This document shows, one piece after another, positions 23,935-32,662 of a stretch of DNA of 64,000 bases. The notes beneath the pieces are model-generated. The model did no database searches. It was not told where the DNA came from and saw only the letters and a program-made list of their open reading frames with translations. Position 1 is the stretch's first letter, and every line of letters begins with the position of its first letter. The DNA is from an uncultured Oscillibacter sp. (GTDB taxonomy: Bacteria > Bacillota > Clostridia > Oscillospirales > Oscillospiraceae): the NCBI GenBank assembly GCA_910585385.1, contig CAJUDV010000006.1, positions 1-64,000 of the forward strand. Direction: 5' to 3'. A program made the translations under genes and the position numbers.

Positions 23935-25320
23935 CTATTCCCCGAATATCTCCGTCAGCAGCTCCATGGCCCGGGGCAGATCCTCCGCCTCCAGGCCGGC
24001 GTAGTTCACCACCAGGGTATGCTCATACTCAGATCGGGGCAGGGCGGCGTATTCCGACAAAAAGCCCAGCCGCACCCCCAGGGCCTCCCCCCGGCGGCGG
24101 AGCGCCTCATCGGACCGGGCCGTGTCCAGCCGCAGAAGGAAGTGAAGTCCCGCCCCCTGCTCTGAGATGGCAACGCGCCCCGCGAAGGGACTGGACCGGA
24201 AGGCCTCCAGCACCCGTGAACGGCGGGCGCGGTATTCCTTGCGCATCCGGGAGAGGTGCTGCTCGTAGTGCCCGCGGTCGAGGAACCGGGCCAGCACGTG
24301 CTGGTCCAGGGCCGGAACAGCGCAGGCGTAGAAGCCCAGCTCCCGGCGATACCGCTCCAGGAGCCTTGGCGGCAGCACCATGAACCCCAGGCGCATGGAG
24401 GGGGAGATGGTCTGGGAGAAGGTGTTCATATACACCACCCGCTCTCCGCCGTCAATGCTCTGGAGGGTTGGAATGGGACGGCCTGTAAAGCGAAATTCAC
24501 TGTCATAGTCGTCCTCAATGATGACGCCGTCCCGCTCCTCCGCCCAGCGCAGCAGCGCCTGCCGCCGCCCGATGGGAGTCACCAGCCCCGTGGGGTAGTG
24601 GTGGGAGGGGGAGAGATGGAGCGCCCCGGCCCCGGAGGCGGCCAGGGCCGCCAGATCCACCCCCTGTCCATCCAGGGGCACCGGGCAGCAGGCCGCGCCG
24701 CACTTGGCATAGACCTGCCGGATTTTGGGATAGCCCGGGTCCTCCACGGCGAAAGCCGCCCCCGCCAGCAGCTGGGCCAGCAGGAGATAGAGGTACTCCG
24801 CCCCCGCCCCTACCACGATCTGTTCCGGGGCCACCGCCATGCCTTTCCTGTCCCGCAGGTCCCCGGCGATGGCCCGCCGCAGGGCGGGCAGTCCCTGGCG
24901 GTGCACGGGGGTCAGCAGGGCCTCTCCCCCCTCGGAGAGCACCTGCCGGATCAGGCGCGCCCACACGGACACCGGGAACCGCGCGGCGTCCACCTGGCCG
25001 CTCTTCAGATCCAGCCGCCAGGCAGGCTCCTCCGCCTCTTCCGCCGGCGTCCGGGCCGCCGGCGCAGCGGGCAGGCGCTCCACCGGGGCCGCAAAGAACC
25101 CCCGCCGGGGCCTGGAGAGCAGGAAGCCCTCCGCCTCCAGCTGCTGGTAGGCGTTCTCCACGGTGACGACGGAGATCCTAAGATGCTCCGCCAGGGCCCG
25201 CTTGGACGGCAGCCGCTCCCCCGCCGCCAGGGTTCCCTCCAGAATGTCCTGCCGGATCCGCCGGTACAGATACTCGTACAGGGGCAGTCCGCCCCGTTCC
25301 TCCAGGGAATAGGTCAGCAT
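23935..25320 (-). CDS. MocR-family (PdxR-like) regulator
   Basis: A 461-residue GntR-HTH plus aminotransferase-like regulator. The HTH (about 10-75) includes LPLYEYLYRRIRQDI, RLPSKRALAEHL and SVVTVENAYQQLEAEG. The PLP domain has GAGAEYLYLLLAQLL (~177), HHYPTG (~240), IIEDDYDSEFR (~268) with the aspartate that contacts PLP, and NTFSQTISPSMRLG (~301) with a Ser/Gln-flanked position where the PLP lysine is expected but not obvious. MocR proteins sense PLP. It faces a divergent ECF S-component, so control of vitamin uptake is likely. The start follows AAGGAGGG. Confidence 0.88.
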   Translation of the reverse strand: MLTYSLEERGGLPLYEYLYRRIRQDILEGTLAAGERLPSKRALAEHLRISVVTVENAYQQLEAEGFLLSRPRRGFFAAPVERLPAAPAARTPAEEAEEPAWRLDLKSGQVDAARFPVSVWARLIRQVLSEGGEALLTPVHRQGLPALRRAIAGDLRDRKGMAVAPEQIVVGAGAEYLYLLLAQLLAGAAFAVEDPGYPKIRQVYAKCGAACCPVPLDGQGVDLAALAASGAGALHLSPSHHYPTGLVTPIGRRQALLRWAEERDGVIIEDDYDSEFRFTGRPIPTLQSIDGGERVVYMNTFSQTISPSMRLGFMVLPPRLLERYRRELGFYACAVPALDQHVLARFLDRGHYEQHLSRMRKEYRARRSRVLEAFRSSPFAGRVAISEQGAGLHFLLRLDTARSDEALRRRGEALGVRLGFLSEYAALPRSEYEHTLVVNYAGLEAEDLPRAMELLTEIFGE

Positions 25321-25367
25321 GGATACGCCCTCCTTTCTGACCTTATAAAAAAAGTTAAATTTGAACA

Positions 25368-25401
25368 TTGTCATCATATCACAGCTGGGCTATGATGACA
25401 A
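25368..25401. promoter_or_regulatory. Palindromic divergent promoter/operator
   Basis: TTGTCATCATA and TATGATGACAA form a perfect 11-bp inverted repeat with a 12-base centre. Read on either strand it gives TTGTCA, a 17-base spacer and TATGAT. One palindrome therefore carries both the -35 and -10 boxes of both divergent genes, and it is also a natural operator for the dimeric MocR regulator. Confidence 0.75.
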
Positions 25402-25429
25402 TATCCATTGAGAAAAAGGAGTGTGCAGC

Positions 25430-25996
25430 ATGGAAAAGCTTTTGGAGCGGCCAACCTCCTCCAGCCGGACGAGACTGCTGGCCATGACGGCCCTGTTCGC
25501 GGCCCTGGGCTGTGTGGCCACCACGGTGATTAAGGTGCCCTCCCCCACCGGCGGTTACATGAACCTGGGGGACACGGCGGTGCTGCTGGGGGCCTATTTC
25601 CTGGGGCCCGCGTACGGCGCGCTGGCCGGGGGCATCGGCCCCGCTCTGGCGGACCTGCTGGGGGGATACCCCATGTATGTGCCGGGGACGCTGCTGATCA
25701 AAGCCGTGATGGCCGTGACGGCGGGTCTTCTGTACCGGCTCCTCCGGCGGCGGGGCCTCCCCGGCGTCATCGTCTGCGGCGCGGCGGGAGAAGTTCCCAT
25801 GGTTCTGGGCTACTGGCTGTATGACGCCCTGCTGGTCTCCGCCGGAGGCGGGGCCTTTGGAAGCGCCCTGGCGGGGGCGGCGGCGGGAATCCCCAGCAAC
25901 CTGGCGCAGGCGGCTTTCGGCGCTGCGGCGTCCACGCTGCTGCTGGCGGCCCTGCGCCGCAGCGGCTATGTGAGAAGGACGTTCCCCAATCTCTGA
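25430..25996 (+). CDS. ECF transporter S-component, vitamin B6/thiamine-precursor type
   Basis: A 188-residue substrate-binding membrane subunit of an energy-coupling-factor importer, with about six helices. MTALFAALGCVATTVIKVP (~18) and the GGYMNLGDTAVLLGAYFLGP region (~40-60) followed by GGIGPALADLLGGYPMYVPGT resemble COG4720/ECF-ribofla_trS proteins. No ATPase or T-subunit is beside it, so it would share the cell's common ECF module. Its divergent MocR (PLP-sensing) neighbour points to pyridoxine or a related vitamer; this is inference. The start has AAGGAG eight bases ahead. Confidence 0.8.
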   Translation: MEKLLERPTSSSRTRLLAMTALFAALGCVATTVIKVPSPTGGYMNLGDTAVLLGAYFLGPAYGALAGGIGPALADLLGGYPMYVPGTLLIKAVMAVTAGLLYRLLRRRGLPGVIVCGAAGEVPMVLGYWLYDALLVSAGGGAFGSALAGAAAGIPSNLAQAAFGAAASTLLLAALRRSGYVRRTFPNL

Positions 25997-26023
25997 GGCG
26001 CAAAGCGCGGATAAAAGTTTCGC

Positions 26024-26110
26024 ACAAGCCTTTTCAAAGGCTTGTGGGGTCCTGGGGTCCTGGGGCAAAGCCCCGGGGCGCGCCCCGCAGGGCGCGAAAT
26101 CCTTTTATTA
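26024..26110. repeat. Intergenic palindrome-rich repeat (copy 1)
   Basis: It begins with the palindrome ACAAGCCTTTTCAAAGGCTTGT, followed by tandem GGGGTCCT words and a GGGGCAAAGCCCC hairpin. A related arrangement, CAAGCC...AAAGGCTTG followed by a G-rich hairpin, recurs at about 50183. This suggests an interspersed intergenic family that may act as a terminator. The rest of the interval up to the next gene holds only GC-rich hairpins. Confidence 0.5.
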
Positions 26111-26188
26111 AAGGTAAAACAGCAAACCTGAGAGCATCTTTGCCGCCTGCGGGCGGCAAACAGCTCCCCCTGCTCTTCGACACACAGA

Positions 26189-26220
26189 CGCCCCGGCGGG
26201 TTCTAAAACCCGCCGGGGCG
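26189..26220 (-). terminator. Hairpin at the end of the DUF975 gene
   Basis: CGCCCCGGCGGGTT and its complement form a 14-bp stem with a four-base loop. There is no proper T run on either side, so it may protect or attenuate the transcript rather than terminate cleanly. Confidence 0.55.
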
Positions 26221-26247
26221 CTGTATCTTTATCTTGGCAAGGACGAG

Positions 26248-27093
26248 TCACATCTGTCCCCAGCCGCCGGTCCAGCCGCTGTCGGAGCCGTCCCCCAGCT
26301 GGGGCGGCTCGGCGCCCCAGCCCACGCCGGAGGTGCGCTTGGCAATTTCAAAGTACCCCAGCATCACGCACTGCCGGTTTGGCCAGTAGAACAGATTCAC
26401 CACAAAGGACCATACGCCGGCCAGGACCGTCCACACCAGGAACTGCCCGGGGTGCAGGTACAGGGTCCAGGGCACATAGCTTCCGCCGGAGGCCATCTGG
26501 ACGCCGGCGTTGACCAGATAGCCCACGACGGCGAAGATGGGAAGGGTGGACAGCAGCACCCATCCGAAGTAGCTCCAGTCCAGCATGAACAGCTGGCCCT
26601 TGTAACCCCAGGTCTGGCGCTTGCTCATGTCCAGGGCCTCCATGGCGCCGATTCCGGGGTTCTCACAGAGGTTGTAGAGGGCGAACTGGTAGCGGTAGGC
26701 GGCCACGATGCCGGGGATGATGAAGAGCATGGACCACAGCACAATGAACAGGGACATCACCAGCTCCAGGACGATGATCTTCCCCACGAAGGAAAAGCCG
26801 TCGAAGAGCGTCAGGTACTCCGCCCGTTCCCCCCGGCGAATCGCCATGCAGTAAAGCACAAAGCCCACGGACAGCACGGCCCCCAGAAAGGAGGCCAGTA
26901 TGGTGACAAACAGCCCCACCGGGCTGATCAGGCTGTCGGAGGAGCCCCGGTTGGCAATGGTGTCCACCAGGTTCAGCAGCAGCCCCAGCCCCAGGTACAG
27001 CGCCGCCATTCCTTTGGGGGAAACCTGGGCGGTGACAAGCATCTCCCGCGTCTCCGCCTTCAGCCGTTTTCTGTCAATGAGTTCCGCCATCAT
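26248..27093 (-). CDS. DUF975 integral membrane protein
   Basis: A 281-residue membrane protein with about five to six helices. DUF975 family segments are recognisable: RRGERAEYLTLFDGF (~85), YRYQFALYNLCENPGIGAMEAL (~137) followed by SKRQTWGYKGQLFMLDWSYFGW. The C-terminus is a Gly/Trp-rich tail. Function is unknown; the family is widespread in Firmicutes. Of two adjacent ATGs the first has GGAGG at nine bases. It is a single-gene unit with its own promoter. Confidence 0.82.
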   Translation of the reverse strand: MMAELIDRKRLKAETREMLVTAQVSPKGMAALYLGLGLLLNLVDTIANRGSSDSLISPVGLFVTILASFLGAVLSVGFVLYCMAIRRGERAEYLTLFDGFSFVGKIIVLELVMSLFIVLWSMLFIIPGIVAAYRYQFALYNLCENPGIGAMEALDMSKRQTWGYKGQLFMLDWSYFGWVLLSTLPIFAVVGYLVNAGVQMASGGSYVPWTLYLHPGQFLVWTVLAGVWSFVVNLFYWPNRQCVMLGYFEIAKRTSGVGWGAEPPQLGDGSDSGWTGGWGQM

Positions 27094-27147
27094 GGTGGGA
27101 CACCTCCAATTTCTTTTAAAGTGACCGGGCGCCCCGGCTCTGCTCAC

Positions 27148-27176
27148 AGTTTACCACATTCCGGCGGACTTGACAA
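27148..27176 (-). promoter_or_regulatory. Promoter of the DUF975 gene
   Basis: On the minus strand TTGTCA and TAAACT are separated by 17 bases. Confidence 0.7.
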
Positions 27177-27286
27177 GGGAGGCGGCGAGGAGGAGGGGAA
27201 TTCCTCCATATCCGTCAAAAGATCCCCTATCTGTCAGGACGGCGTGAAAAAAAGGTGAATTCCAGCAAAAACCGTCGTTCACAGTC

Positions 27287-27315
27287 TGGACATTTCTTAA
27301 AACAGGGTGTAGAAT
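27287..27315 (+). promoter_or_regulatory. Promoter of the rnf operon
   Basis: TGGACA and TAGAAT with a 17-base spacer leave a leader of about 110 bases before rnfC. No other feature is evident in the region between it and the DUF975 promoter. Confidence 0.65.
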
Positions 27316-27429
27316 ATAGAACAGTATGTGATAGAGACGCCAGAGCGCAGTCCGCCCCGTCCCAGGCCGGTGGATGGGGCTTTCCCCGCGCGGAAGGCCG
27401 CTATCAGGAGTAAAAATGAGGTGAAGACT

Positions 27430-28794
27430 ATGGCACAAGCTTTCTTTGGCGGCGTTCATCCCAACGACATGAAGGCCGCGACCAATGAAAAGGCCATCGA
27501 GCAGCTGCCAGCCCCGGCAGAGGTGGTCATTCCCATGTCGATGCACTTTGGCGCGCCCTGCACCCCCCTGGTGAAAGCCGGGGACGAGGTGAAGGTGGGC
27601 CAGAAGATCGGCGAGTTCCGGGGGCTGGGCGCCCCCATCCACGCCAGCGTCTCCGGCAAGGTGAAGGCCGTGGAGCCCCGCCCCTATTCCATGGGCGGAA
27701 ACATCACGTCCGTCATCATTGAAAACGACTTCCAGAACACCCTCAGCGAGGAGGTCCAGGCCCCGGCTAATCCCGACGCCCTGACCCCAGACCAGATGGT
27801 GGAGATTGTGAAGAACGCCGGCATCGTGGGCATGGGCGGCGCGACCTTCCCCACCCACGTGAAAATCTCCGGCGGCATCGGCAAGGTGGATACCGTTATC
27901 ATCAACGGCGCGGAGTGCGAGCCCTATATCACCGGCGACCACCGCACCATGCTGGAGCGGCCGGAGGAGATCATCGGCGGCGCTACATATCTTGCCAAGA
28001 TGTTCGGCGTGGACAAGGTCGTCATCGGCGTGGAGGACAACAAGCAAAACGGCATTGACGCCATGAACAAGGTCATCGCGGAGAAGAAGGCCCCCGTGGT
28101 GGTGGAGCCCCTCCACTGCCGCTACCCCCAGGGCGGTGAGAAGCAGCTCTGCCAGGCCATCACCGGCAAGCAGGTGCCTCCGGGAGGGCTGCCCAGCAAC
28201 ATCGGCTGCGCCGTGTTCAACATCAACACCACCTGCTGCATCTTCCGGGCCGTCACCCAGGGAATGCCCGTGGTGAACAAGGTGGTCACCGTCTCCGGCT
28301 CCGGCGTCATGGAGCCCAAGAACATCGAGTGTCCCATCGGCACCCCTGTCTCCGCGCTGCTGGACGCCTGCGGCGGCGTGAAGGACAGCACCTACAAGCT
28401 CATCGCCGGCGGCCCCATGATGGGCATGGCCCAGTACACCGCTGACATTCCCGTGGCCAAGGGCACCGGCGCCATCCTGGCCTTTAGCGAGAAGGAGGAG
28501 CAGACCGTTGAGAGCCCCCAGTGCATCCGCTGCGGCAAGTGCGTGTCCGTGTGCCCGATGCACCTGGAGCCCCTCTTTATGTACCAGTACGCCTCCAAGG
28601 GCATGGTGGAGGAGCTGAACGAGGCCCACATCATGGACTGCATGGAGTGCGGCGCCTGCGCCTACGCCTGCCCCGCCCGGATGCATTTGACCCACATGTT
28701 CAAAACCGGCAAGCAGCTGGTGAAGGACAAGGCCGCCGCCGACAAGGCTGCCGCCGAGGCGAAAAAGGCCGCGCAAGAGCGGAAGGAGGCGTAA
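27430..28794 (+). CDS. rnfC: Rnf complex subunit C (NADH/ferredoxin side)
   Basis: The peripheral subunit that binds NAD(H) and FMN in the Rnf complex, which couples ferredoxin oxidation by NAD+ to ion pumping. 454 residues. The nucleotide-binding GMGGATFPTHVK (~138) and INGAECEPYI (~158) are present. Two 4Fe-4S motifs, CIRCGKCVSVCP (~364) and CMECGACAYACP (~403), lie near the C-terminus, which ends in an Ala/Lys-rich helix. It heads the operon in the clostridial order C-D-G-E-A-B. The start follows GAGGTG. Confidence 0.96.
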   Translation: MAQAFFGGVHPNDMKAATNEKAIEQLPAPAEVVIPMSMHFGAPCTPLVKAGDEVKVGQKIGEFRGLGAPIHASVSGKVKAVEPRPYSMGGNITSVIIENDFQNTLSEEVQAPANPDALTPDQMVEIVKNAGIVGMGGATFPTHVKISGGIGKVDTVIINGAECEPYITGDHRTMLERPEEIIGGATYLAKMFGVDKVVIGVEDNKQNGIDAMNKVIAEKKAPVVVEPLHCRYPQGGEKQLCQAITGKQVPPGGLPSNIGCAVFNINTTCCIFRAVTQGMPVVNKVVTVSGSGVMEPKNIECPIGTPVSALLDACGGVKDSTYKLIAGGPMMGMAQYTADIPVAKGTGAILAFSEKEEQTVESPQCIRCGKCVSVCPMHLEPLFMYQYASKGMVEELNEAHIMDCMECGACAYACPARMHLTHMFKTGKQLVKDKAAADKAAAEAKKAAQERKEA

Positions 28795-28800
28795 ACAACT

Positions 28801-29811
28801 ATGACGGATTACAAAAATCTCAAACTCATCGCCACGTCCAACCCCCACATCCGGGGCAGCGAGACCACCCGGTCCATCATGCTGGACGTGATCATCGCTA
28901 TGCTGCCGGCTCTGGTCTGGGCCGTCGTCAAGTTCGGCGCTGAGGCCCTGGTCCTCACCGCCGTTTCGGTAATCGGCTGCGTGTTCTTTGAGTGGGCCTA
29001 CCGGAGCATCATGAAAAGGCCCCAGTCCGTGGGCGATCTCAGTGCCGTGGTCACGGGCATGCTGCTGTCCTTTGTCTGCCCCCCCAGCACCCCGCTGTGG
29101 ATGATCCTCATCGGCGACTTCTTCGCCATCATCGTGGTCAAGCAGCTCTTCGGCGGCATCGGCAAGAACTTTGTGAACCCTGCCCTGGCGGGCCGCGCCT
29201 TCCTGCTGGGCAGCTACGCCGGCGTGATGACCACCTGGGTGGATCCCGCCCAGAGCAAGGCCCCCCTCTTTGGCGGCGTGGCCGACGCGGTGACCACCGC
29301 CACCCCTCTGGCCATCATGAAGTCCGGCGACATGGCGGGCCTGACCTCCACCTACTCTGTGGCGGATATGTTCCTGGGCCACATCCCCGGCTCCACGGGC
29401 GAGATCTCCGCCCTGATGCTGCTGATCGGCGGCCTGTACCTCATCGTCCGCAAGGTCATCAACTGGCACACCCCGGTGAGCTACATCGCCACCGTGGCCG
29501 TGCTGACGTTCCTCTTCCCCAAATACGGCTCCGGCGTGGACTGGATGCTGTACAGCCTCTTTGGCGGCGGCCTCATGCTGGGCGCGTTCTTCATGGCCAC
29601 CGACTACGCCACCTCCCCCGTCACCAAGAAGGGGCAGGTCATCTTCGGCATCGGCTGCGGCCTGTTCACTGTGTTTATCCGCTATTTCGGCTCCTATAAC
29701 GAGGGCGTTTGCTACTCCATCATGGTCATGAACCTGTGCGTGGCCCTGATCGACAAGTACACCAAGCCCACCCGTTTCGGTGTCGTGAAATCCGATAAGA
29801 AGGAGGGGTGA
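28801..29811 (+). CDS. rnfD: Rnf complex subunit D
   Basis: A membrane subunit with covalently bound FMN, 336 residues and about ten helices. HIRGSETTRSIMLDVIIAMLP at the start and NPALAGRAFLLGSYA (~123) fit the family. DAVTTATPLA (~161) holds the threonine expected to carry FMN. The later helices with TDYATSPVT (~261) form part of the ion path. It begins six bases after rnfC. Confidence 0.95.
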   Translation: MTDYKNLKLIATSNPHIRGSETTRSIMLDVIIAMLPALVWAVVKFGAEALVLTAVSVIGCVFFEWAYRSIMKRPQSVGDLSAVVTGMLLSFVCPPSTPLWMILIGDFFAIIVVKQLFGGIGKNFVNPALAGRAFLLGSYAGVMTTWVDPAQSKAPLFGGVADAVTTATPLAIMKSGDMAGLTSTYSVADMFLGHIPGSTGEISALMLLIGGLYLIVRKVINWHTPVSYIATVAVLTFLFPKYGSGVDWMLYSLFGGGLMLGAFFMATDYATSPVTKKGQVIFGIGCGLFTVFIRYFGSYNEGVCYSIMVMNLCVALIDKYTKPTRFGVVKSDKKEG

Positions 29812-29816
29812 GCGAA

Positions 29817-30434
29817 ATGAGCACTGAAGTGAAGACCAAGGAAAAGGTCGATATGGACCCCATGTATATTATCAAGCTGACTGTGACGCTGTTTGTCACC
29901 TGCGTCATCGTGGCGGCGCTGCTGGGCCTGGTGGACAACGTCACCCGGGAGAAAATCGCCGCCATCAACTGGGAGAATACCGTGGCGGCCATGAAGGCCG
30001 TTGTGGCGGACCCGGACGCCACCACCTTCTCCGATGCGCTGGAAAATACCGAGGCCATGAGCGCCGCGGCTCTGGCGGGCGGCGGCACCCTGGACTCCGT
30101 GTACGAGGTCCAGGTGGGCGGCGCCAGTGCGGGCTACGCCATCAAAGTGGTGGCCTCCGGCTCTCAGGGCAATATTGAGATGATGGTAGGCGTGGACGGC
30201 GAGGGCGCCGTCACCGGCGTCTCCATCGTGGACAACGCCGAGACTGCGGGCATCGGCTCCAAGGTCATGGAGAACCAGAACGGTGTCCTGGACCAGTTCA
30301 TCGGCAGGAGCGCCGCGGACGGCACGCTGGCCGTGGGCACCAATGTGGACGCCATCACCGGCGCCACGGTGTCCAGCAAGGGCGTCACCGCCGGCGTCAA
30401 CGCCGCGCTGGCCGTGGCCGGCGCCATCGGCTGA
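29817..30434 (+). CDS. rnfG: Rnf complex subunit G
   Basis: A 205-residue subunit with one N-terminal membrane helix (about 17-40) and an extracytoplasmic FMN-binding domain. AITGATVSSKGVT near residue 180 is the SGAT-like motif that bears covalent FMN. NAETAGIGSKV (~140) is also typical. I place the start at the ATG ten bases after AGGAGG; a GTG three codons earlier is in frame. Confidence 0.94.
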   Translation: MSTEVKTKEKVDMDPMYIIKLTVTLFVTCVIVAALLGLVDNVTREKIAAINWENTVAAMKAVVADPDATTFSDALENTEAMSAAALAGGGTLDSVYEVQVGGASAGYAIKVVASGSQGNIEMMVGVDGEGAVTGVSIVDNAETAGIGSKVMENQNGVLDQFIGRSAADGTLAVGTNVDAITGATVSSKGVTAGVNAALAVAGAIG

Positions 30435-30451
30435 GAAAGGGGGAGCTACTT

Positions 30452-31090
30452 ATGAATCTCAAAAAACAGTTTATGGACGGCCTGCTGTATCAGAACCCGG
30501 TTCTGGTGCAGGTGCTGGGCATGTGCTCCACCATGGCCATCACCACCTCGTTCTTCAACGGCCTGGGCATGGGCGTGGCCGTGCTGATCATCCTGACGCT
30601 TTCCAACATCATCATCTCCCTGATTCGCAAAATCGTGCCTGACAAAATCCGCATCGCCATGTTCATCGTGGTCATCGCGGGCTTCGTCACCATGGTGGAC
30701 CTGCTGATTCAGGCGTTCCTGCCCGCCCTGGCCAAGTCTCTGGGCGTGTTCATCCCGCTGATCGTGGTGAACTGCATCATCCTGGGCCGGGCGGAGGCCT
30801 TCTCCTACAAGAACGGCGTGGCCGCTTCCCTTTTTGACGGCATCTTCCAGGGCATCGGCTACACGCTGGTGCTGCTGGTGATGTGCGTCATCCGTGAGTT
30901 CCTGGGCGCCGGCACCTTCGGCGGCGGCCTCCTGGGCCCCGACGGCAAGGGCATCGCCATTCTTCCCTCTCAGTTCCCCATCGGCATGATGACCATGCCC
31001 GTGGGCGGCTTCCTGGTGCTGGGCGCTCTCATCGCCCTGATGCAGTGGGCCCTGAACCGGCCGAAAAAGAATAAGGAGGCGAGCAAATAA
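30452..31090 (+). CDS. rnfE: Rnf complex subunit E
   Basis: A 212-residue membrane subunit with six helices, homologous to RnfA. NPVLVQVLGMCSTMAIT (~15), IPLIVVNCIILGRAEAF (~102) and the FDGIFQGIGYTL stretch are conserved. RnfA and RnfE together hold a membrane 2Fe-2S centre. The stop overlaps the rnfA start as TAATG, so the two are translationally coupled. Confidence 0.95.
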   Translation: MNLKKQFMDGLLYQNPVLVQVLGMCSTMAITTSFFNGLGMGVAVLIILTLSNIIISLIRKIVPDKIRIAMFIVVIAGFVTMVDLLIQAFLPALAKSLGVFIPLIVVNCIILGRAEAFSYKNGVAASLFDGIFQGIGYTLVLLVMCVIREFLGAGTFGGGLLGPDGKGIAILPSQFPIGMMTMPVGGFLVLGALIALMQWALNRPKKNKEASK

Positions 31091-31680
31091 TGGAGACGAT
31101 TTTCAGCCTGCTGGCAATTTCGCTGGGCGCGATCTTGTCCAATAACTTTATCTTCTCCCAGTTCTTAGGCATCTGCCCCTTCCTGGGCGTGTCCAAGAAG
31201 GTGGACACCGCCGTGGGCATGGGCATCGCCGTGACCTTCGTCATGGGCCTGGCCTCCGCCATCACCTGGCTGGTGAACACCTTCATCCTGGTGAAGTTCG
31301 ACCTGATGTACATGCAGACGGTGGCCTTCATTCTGGTCATCGCCTCCCTGGTGCAGTTCATCGAGATGTTTCTGCAAAAGTCCATGCCCACCCTGTACAC
31401 GGCCCTGGGCGTGTACCTTCCCCTGATCACCACCAACTGCGCCGTGCTGGGCGTGGCCCTGCTGAACATCCAGAACAACTACAACTTTATCGAGTCCGTG
31501 GTGTACGGCATCACCGGCGGCCTGGGCTTCCTGCTGGCCATCGTGCTGTTCGCCAGCATCCGGGAGAAGCTGGTCTTCGCCGACTATCCCAAGTGCTGGG
31601 ACGGCTTCCCCATCGCCCTGGTGACCGCGGGATTGATGGCACTGGCCTTCATGGGCTTCTCCGGCCTGCAGGTCTGGTAA
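31090..31680 (+). CDS. rnfA: Rnf complex subunit A
   Basis: A 196-residue membrane subunit with six helices in inverted orientation to RnfE. NNFIFSQFLGICPFLGVSKK (~17-36), including the conserved Cys, and YLPLITTNCAVLGVALLN (~103) are diagnostic. It overlaps rnfE by one base and is followed by rnfB. Confidence 0.96.
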   Translation: METIFSLLAISLGAILSNNFIFSQFLGICPFLGVSKKVDTAVGMGIAVTFVMGLASAITWLVNTFILVKFDLMYMQTVAFILVIASLVQFIEMFLQKSMPTLYTALGVYLPLITTNCAVLGVALLNIQNNYNFIESVVYGITGGLGFLLAIVLFASIREKLVFADYPKCWDGFPIALVTAGLMALAFMGFSGLQVW

Positions 31681-31696
31681 GGAGGTACTGGAAATT

Positions 31697-32587
31697 ATGC
31701 TGAATGTGATTTACGCGCTCCTGGTGCTGGGCATCCTGGGCGCACTGTTCGGACTGGTCCTGTCCGTGGCCTCCAAGATCTTCGAGGTGAAAAAGGACCC
31801 CCGGGAGGAGGAGATCCTGAGCCATCTGGCCGGCGCCAACTGCGGCGGCTGCGGCTTCCCGGGCTGCGGCGGCTGCGCCGCGGCCATTCTGGCCGGCACG
31901 GCTCCCGTCACCGCCTGCGCCCCCGCCGGCCCTGAGAACGCCGCCGCCATCGCCAAGATCATGGGCCAGGAGGCCCCCACCGGCGAGCGGCAGGTGGCCT
32001 TCGTCCGCTGCAACGGCGGCACCAACGCCGTAAAGCGGTACGAGTACGTGGGCGTAAAGGACTGTGTCTCCGCCACCAAGGTGGCCGGCGGCCCCCTGGA
32101 GTGCGCCTTCGGCTGCCTGGGCTTCGGCTCCTGCGTCAACGCCTGCCAGTTCGGCGCCATGTCCATCGGCCCGGGCGGCACCGCCGTGGTGGACCCGGAG
32201 AAGTGCACCAACTGCGGCGCCTGCATGAGCGCCTGTCCCCGGAAGCTCATCGTGTCCGTCCCCGCCAACGAGAAGAAGGTGAAGGTGGCCTGCGCCAACC
32301 GCGACAAGGGCAAGGCCGCCATGAGCGTGTGCAAGTCCTCCTGCATCGGCTGCGGCCTGTGCCAGAAGGAGTGCAAGAAGGATGCCATCCACGTGGTGGA
32401 CGGCGTGGCCGTGGTGGACGGCGAGAAGTGCATCGGCTGCAAGCTGTGCACCAAGGTCTGTCCCCGGGACGCCATTCTTCCCGTCGCCACGGCGGAGGAG
32501 AAGGAGAAATACAAGGCCATCAAGAAGGCCCAGGCTGAGAAAGCCAAGGCCGCCGCTGAGGCCAACGCGGCGAAGACCGCGGAGTAA
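31697..32587 (+). CDS. rnfB: Rnf complex subunit B (ferredoxin-type)
   Basis: The iron-sulfur subunit that accepts electrons from ferredoxin, 296 residues. After an N-terminal membrane helix (about 4-24) comes the Fe-S domain CGGCGFPGCGGCA (~50). Further cysteine motifs follow: CAFGCLGFGSCVNAC, CTNCGACMSACP (~173), CIGCGLCQKEC (~216) and CIGCKLCTKVCP (~246), more clusters than in E. coli RsxB. The C-terminus is an Ala/Lys helix like that of RnfC. It is the last gene of the operon. Confidence 0.96.
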   Translation: MLNVIYALLVLGILGALFGLVLSVASKIFEVKKDPREEEILSHLAGANCGGCGFPGCGGCAAAILAGTAPVTACAPAGPENAAAIAKIMGQEAPTGERQVAFVRCNGGTNAVKRYEYVGVKDCVSATKVAGGPLECAFGCLGFGSCVNACQFGAMSIGPGGTAVVDPEKCTNCGACMSACPRKLIVSVPANEKKVKVACANRDKGKAAMSVCKSSCIGCGLCQKECKKDAIHVVDGVAVVDGEKCIGCKLCTKVCPRDAILPVATAEEKEKYKAIKKAQAEKAKAAAEANAAKTAE

Positions 32588-32594
32588 GCACCAA

Positions 32595-32622
32595 AAGGAC
32601 CCGCCTTTCAGGCGGGTCCTTC
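32595..32622 (+). terminator. Terminator of the rnf operon
   Basis: AAGGACCCGCC, a five-base loop and GGCGGGTCCTT followed by CT. Confidence 0.8.
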
Positions 32623-32627
32623 TCTGC

Positions 32628-32662
32628 ATCTCAAAAAAGTGGCTGCGCCACTTTTTTGAGAT
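32628..32662. terminator. Perfect 16-bp palindrome, bidirectional terminator
   Basis: ATCTCAAAAAAGTGGC and its exact complement flank a three-base loop. The A6/T6 runs in the stem let it act in both directions between the converging rnf and ABC operons. The following ~170 bases up to the ABC gene contain another short palindrome (TGTGCGCC/GGCGCACA near 32692) but no gene. Confidence 0.65.

Noticed and set aside
27151..29469. Long minus-strand open frame opposite rnfC and rnfD
   Set aside because: Antisense to well-identified Rnf genes, with repetitive His/Gly/Ala composition and no ribosome site.
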